Below are positions 61,983 through 64,000 of a DNA stretch of 64,000 nt, piece after piece. Below the pieces are notes generated by a model. That model had not been told where the DNA came from, ran no database searches, and worked only from the letters and a program-made list of their open reading frames with translations. The first letter of the stretch is position 1. Every line of letters begins with the position of its first letter. The translations under genes and the position numbers were made by a program. Source of the stretch: Kordiimonadaceae bacterium (GTDB taxonomy: Bacteria; Pseudomonadota; Alphaproteobacteria; Sphingomonadales; Emcibacteraceae); NCBI GenBank assembly GCA_024236295.1, contig JACKKT010000002.1, positions 186,001-250,000 of the forward strand, given 5' to 3'.

Positions 61983-62097
61983 TCTGGCAGCGACCTACTC
62001 TTCCGCGTCTTAGGACGAAGTACCATCGGCACAAGGACCTTTCACTTCCGGGTTCGGGATGGGACCGGGTGGGACAATCCTGTTATAACCACCAGAT
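61983..62097 (-). rRNA. rrf: 5S ribosomal RNA
   Basis: About 115 nt, minus strand. Ends ATCTGGTGG and GCTGCCAGA can pair; the core includes CCCATCCCGAACCCGGAAGTGAAA and GTAGGTCGCTGCCAG, standard 5S segments. Ends may be off by a few bases. Confidence 0.93.
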
Positions 62098-62457
62098 CAA
62101 CTAAAGATAAAGAATGTCTAATAAGTTTTGTTCCCGGAGTTACATCAGTAACTCCATGGTTCCGCAGGAGACGGAGCGCAGCGAGGGCAAACGCGCTCAG
62201 GGCTGCTCCATTAAAGAACAAACATCTATGTGTTAATGAGCATCTGCTCAGGATTAGATATTTCAGTTACACAACCGAGGACCGCATGGTCCGAGGCTAG
62301 GGCCGACTGGCCCTCGCGCACTTTTGCGCGGTAGCCTAAGCGCAAGCCCAATAAATGGCTTACTTTGGCGATTGAGGCCAAACTAAAAAACAGCCTCACT
62401 AAAAAATATCTGAATATTTTCTTCTTATATTCTAATCTCTGTTCATGATGAGATATC
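62098..62457. other. Structured 23S-5S spacer
   Basis: About 360 bases without a gene, but rich in hairpins: GGAGTTAC-ATCA-GTAACTCC at 62136-62155, GGACC-GCAT-GGTCC at 62279-62292, and a three-way figure at 62294-62337 in which AGGCT/AGCCT enclose AGGGCC-GACT-GGCCCT and CGCGC/GCGCG. The sequence near 62163-62215 (GGAGCGCAGCGAGGGC, GGGCTGCTCC) is GC-rich. Probably sites for RNase III or an inserted palindromic element; a small frame here is not credible. Confidence 0.6.

Positions 62458-64000
<1,543 letters not shown>

Overview
The window looks like chromosomal DNA of a moderately AT-rich alphaproteobacterium, probably a free-living marine heterotroph. The best evidence is the right edge. Read on the minus strand it runs 23S rRNA, 5S rRNA, tRNA-fMet, the usual 3' end of an alphaproteobacterial rRNA operon. 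Other support comes from many Tat-exported redox enzymes, an ornithine-lipid acyltransferase pair and two Lrp-type regulators. I cannot place it to genus. I see no transposase, integrase, phage module or CRISPR array.

Left part (1-11.9 kb): the start of a ParA-family ATPase, a fused pabB-pabC gene, a Tat-type aldo/keto reductase and a nucleotide-translocase-like membrane carrier. Next is a divergent flavin module: apbE on the minus strand faces a porin and a secreted FMN-binding protein that carries an ApbE target motif. A long perfect inverted repeat holding two Fur-box-like sequences separates them. uppP, a secreted hydrolase, two unrecognised genes and a cytochrome b561-like gene follow.

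12-24 kb: a Tat-exported xanthine-dehydrogenase-family enzyme (Fe-S, molybdopterin and FAD subunits) followed by a 49-residue single-span membrane peptide and a terminator. The cytochrome b561-like gene lies divergently upstream, which suggests a periplasmic oxidase feeding electrons to the membrane. A three-gene set follows (D-amino-acid-dehydrogenase-like flavoenzyme, NhaC-type antiporter, PseC-like aminotransferase), then a very large secreted beta-propeller protein.

24-44 kb: a mosaic of small metabolic units: mnmD, an Aur1-like PAP2 protein, an M20 amidohydrolase, a Rieske oxygenase, MAPEG, an Lrp regulator divergent from methionine gamma-lyase, ompW, a nitrilase and a Tat-exported cupin. 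A GMC oxidoreductase with its small subunit, next to two DUF1080 proteins, resembles the 3-keto-sugar oxidation and hydrolysis route. A MarR regulator faces a secreted metallo-hydrolase across a 22-bp perfect palindrome.

44-62 kb: a large glycosyltransferase/PIG-L deacetylase fusion, a CRTAC1-like FG-GAP protein, an aminotransferase and a PhzF-like protein. The olsB-olsA pair appears doubly broken: an in-frame amber codon in olsB and a frameshift in olsA. Then come an SGNH-like/MBOAT O-acylation pair, a YadGH-like ABC transporter, an alpha-L-fucosidase, a Sel1-repeat protein, and a TetR regulator divergent from an AhpD-like protein with two matching operators. The rRNA operon end is surrounded by fragments of the tRNA-fMet gene.
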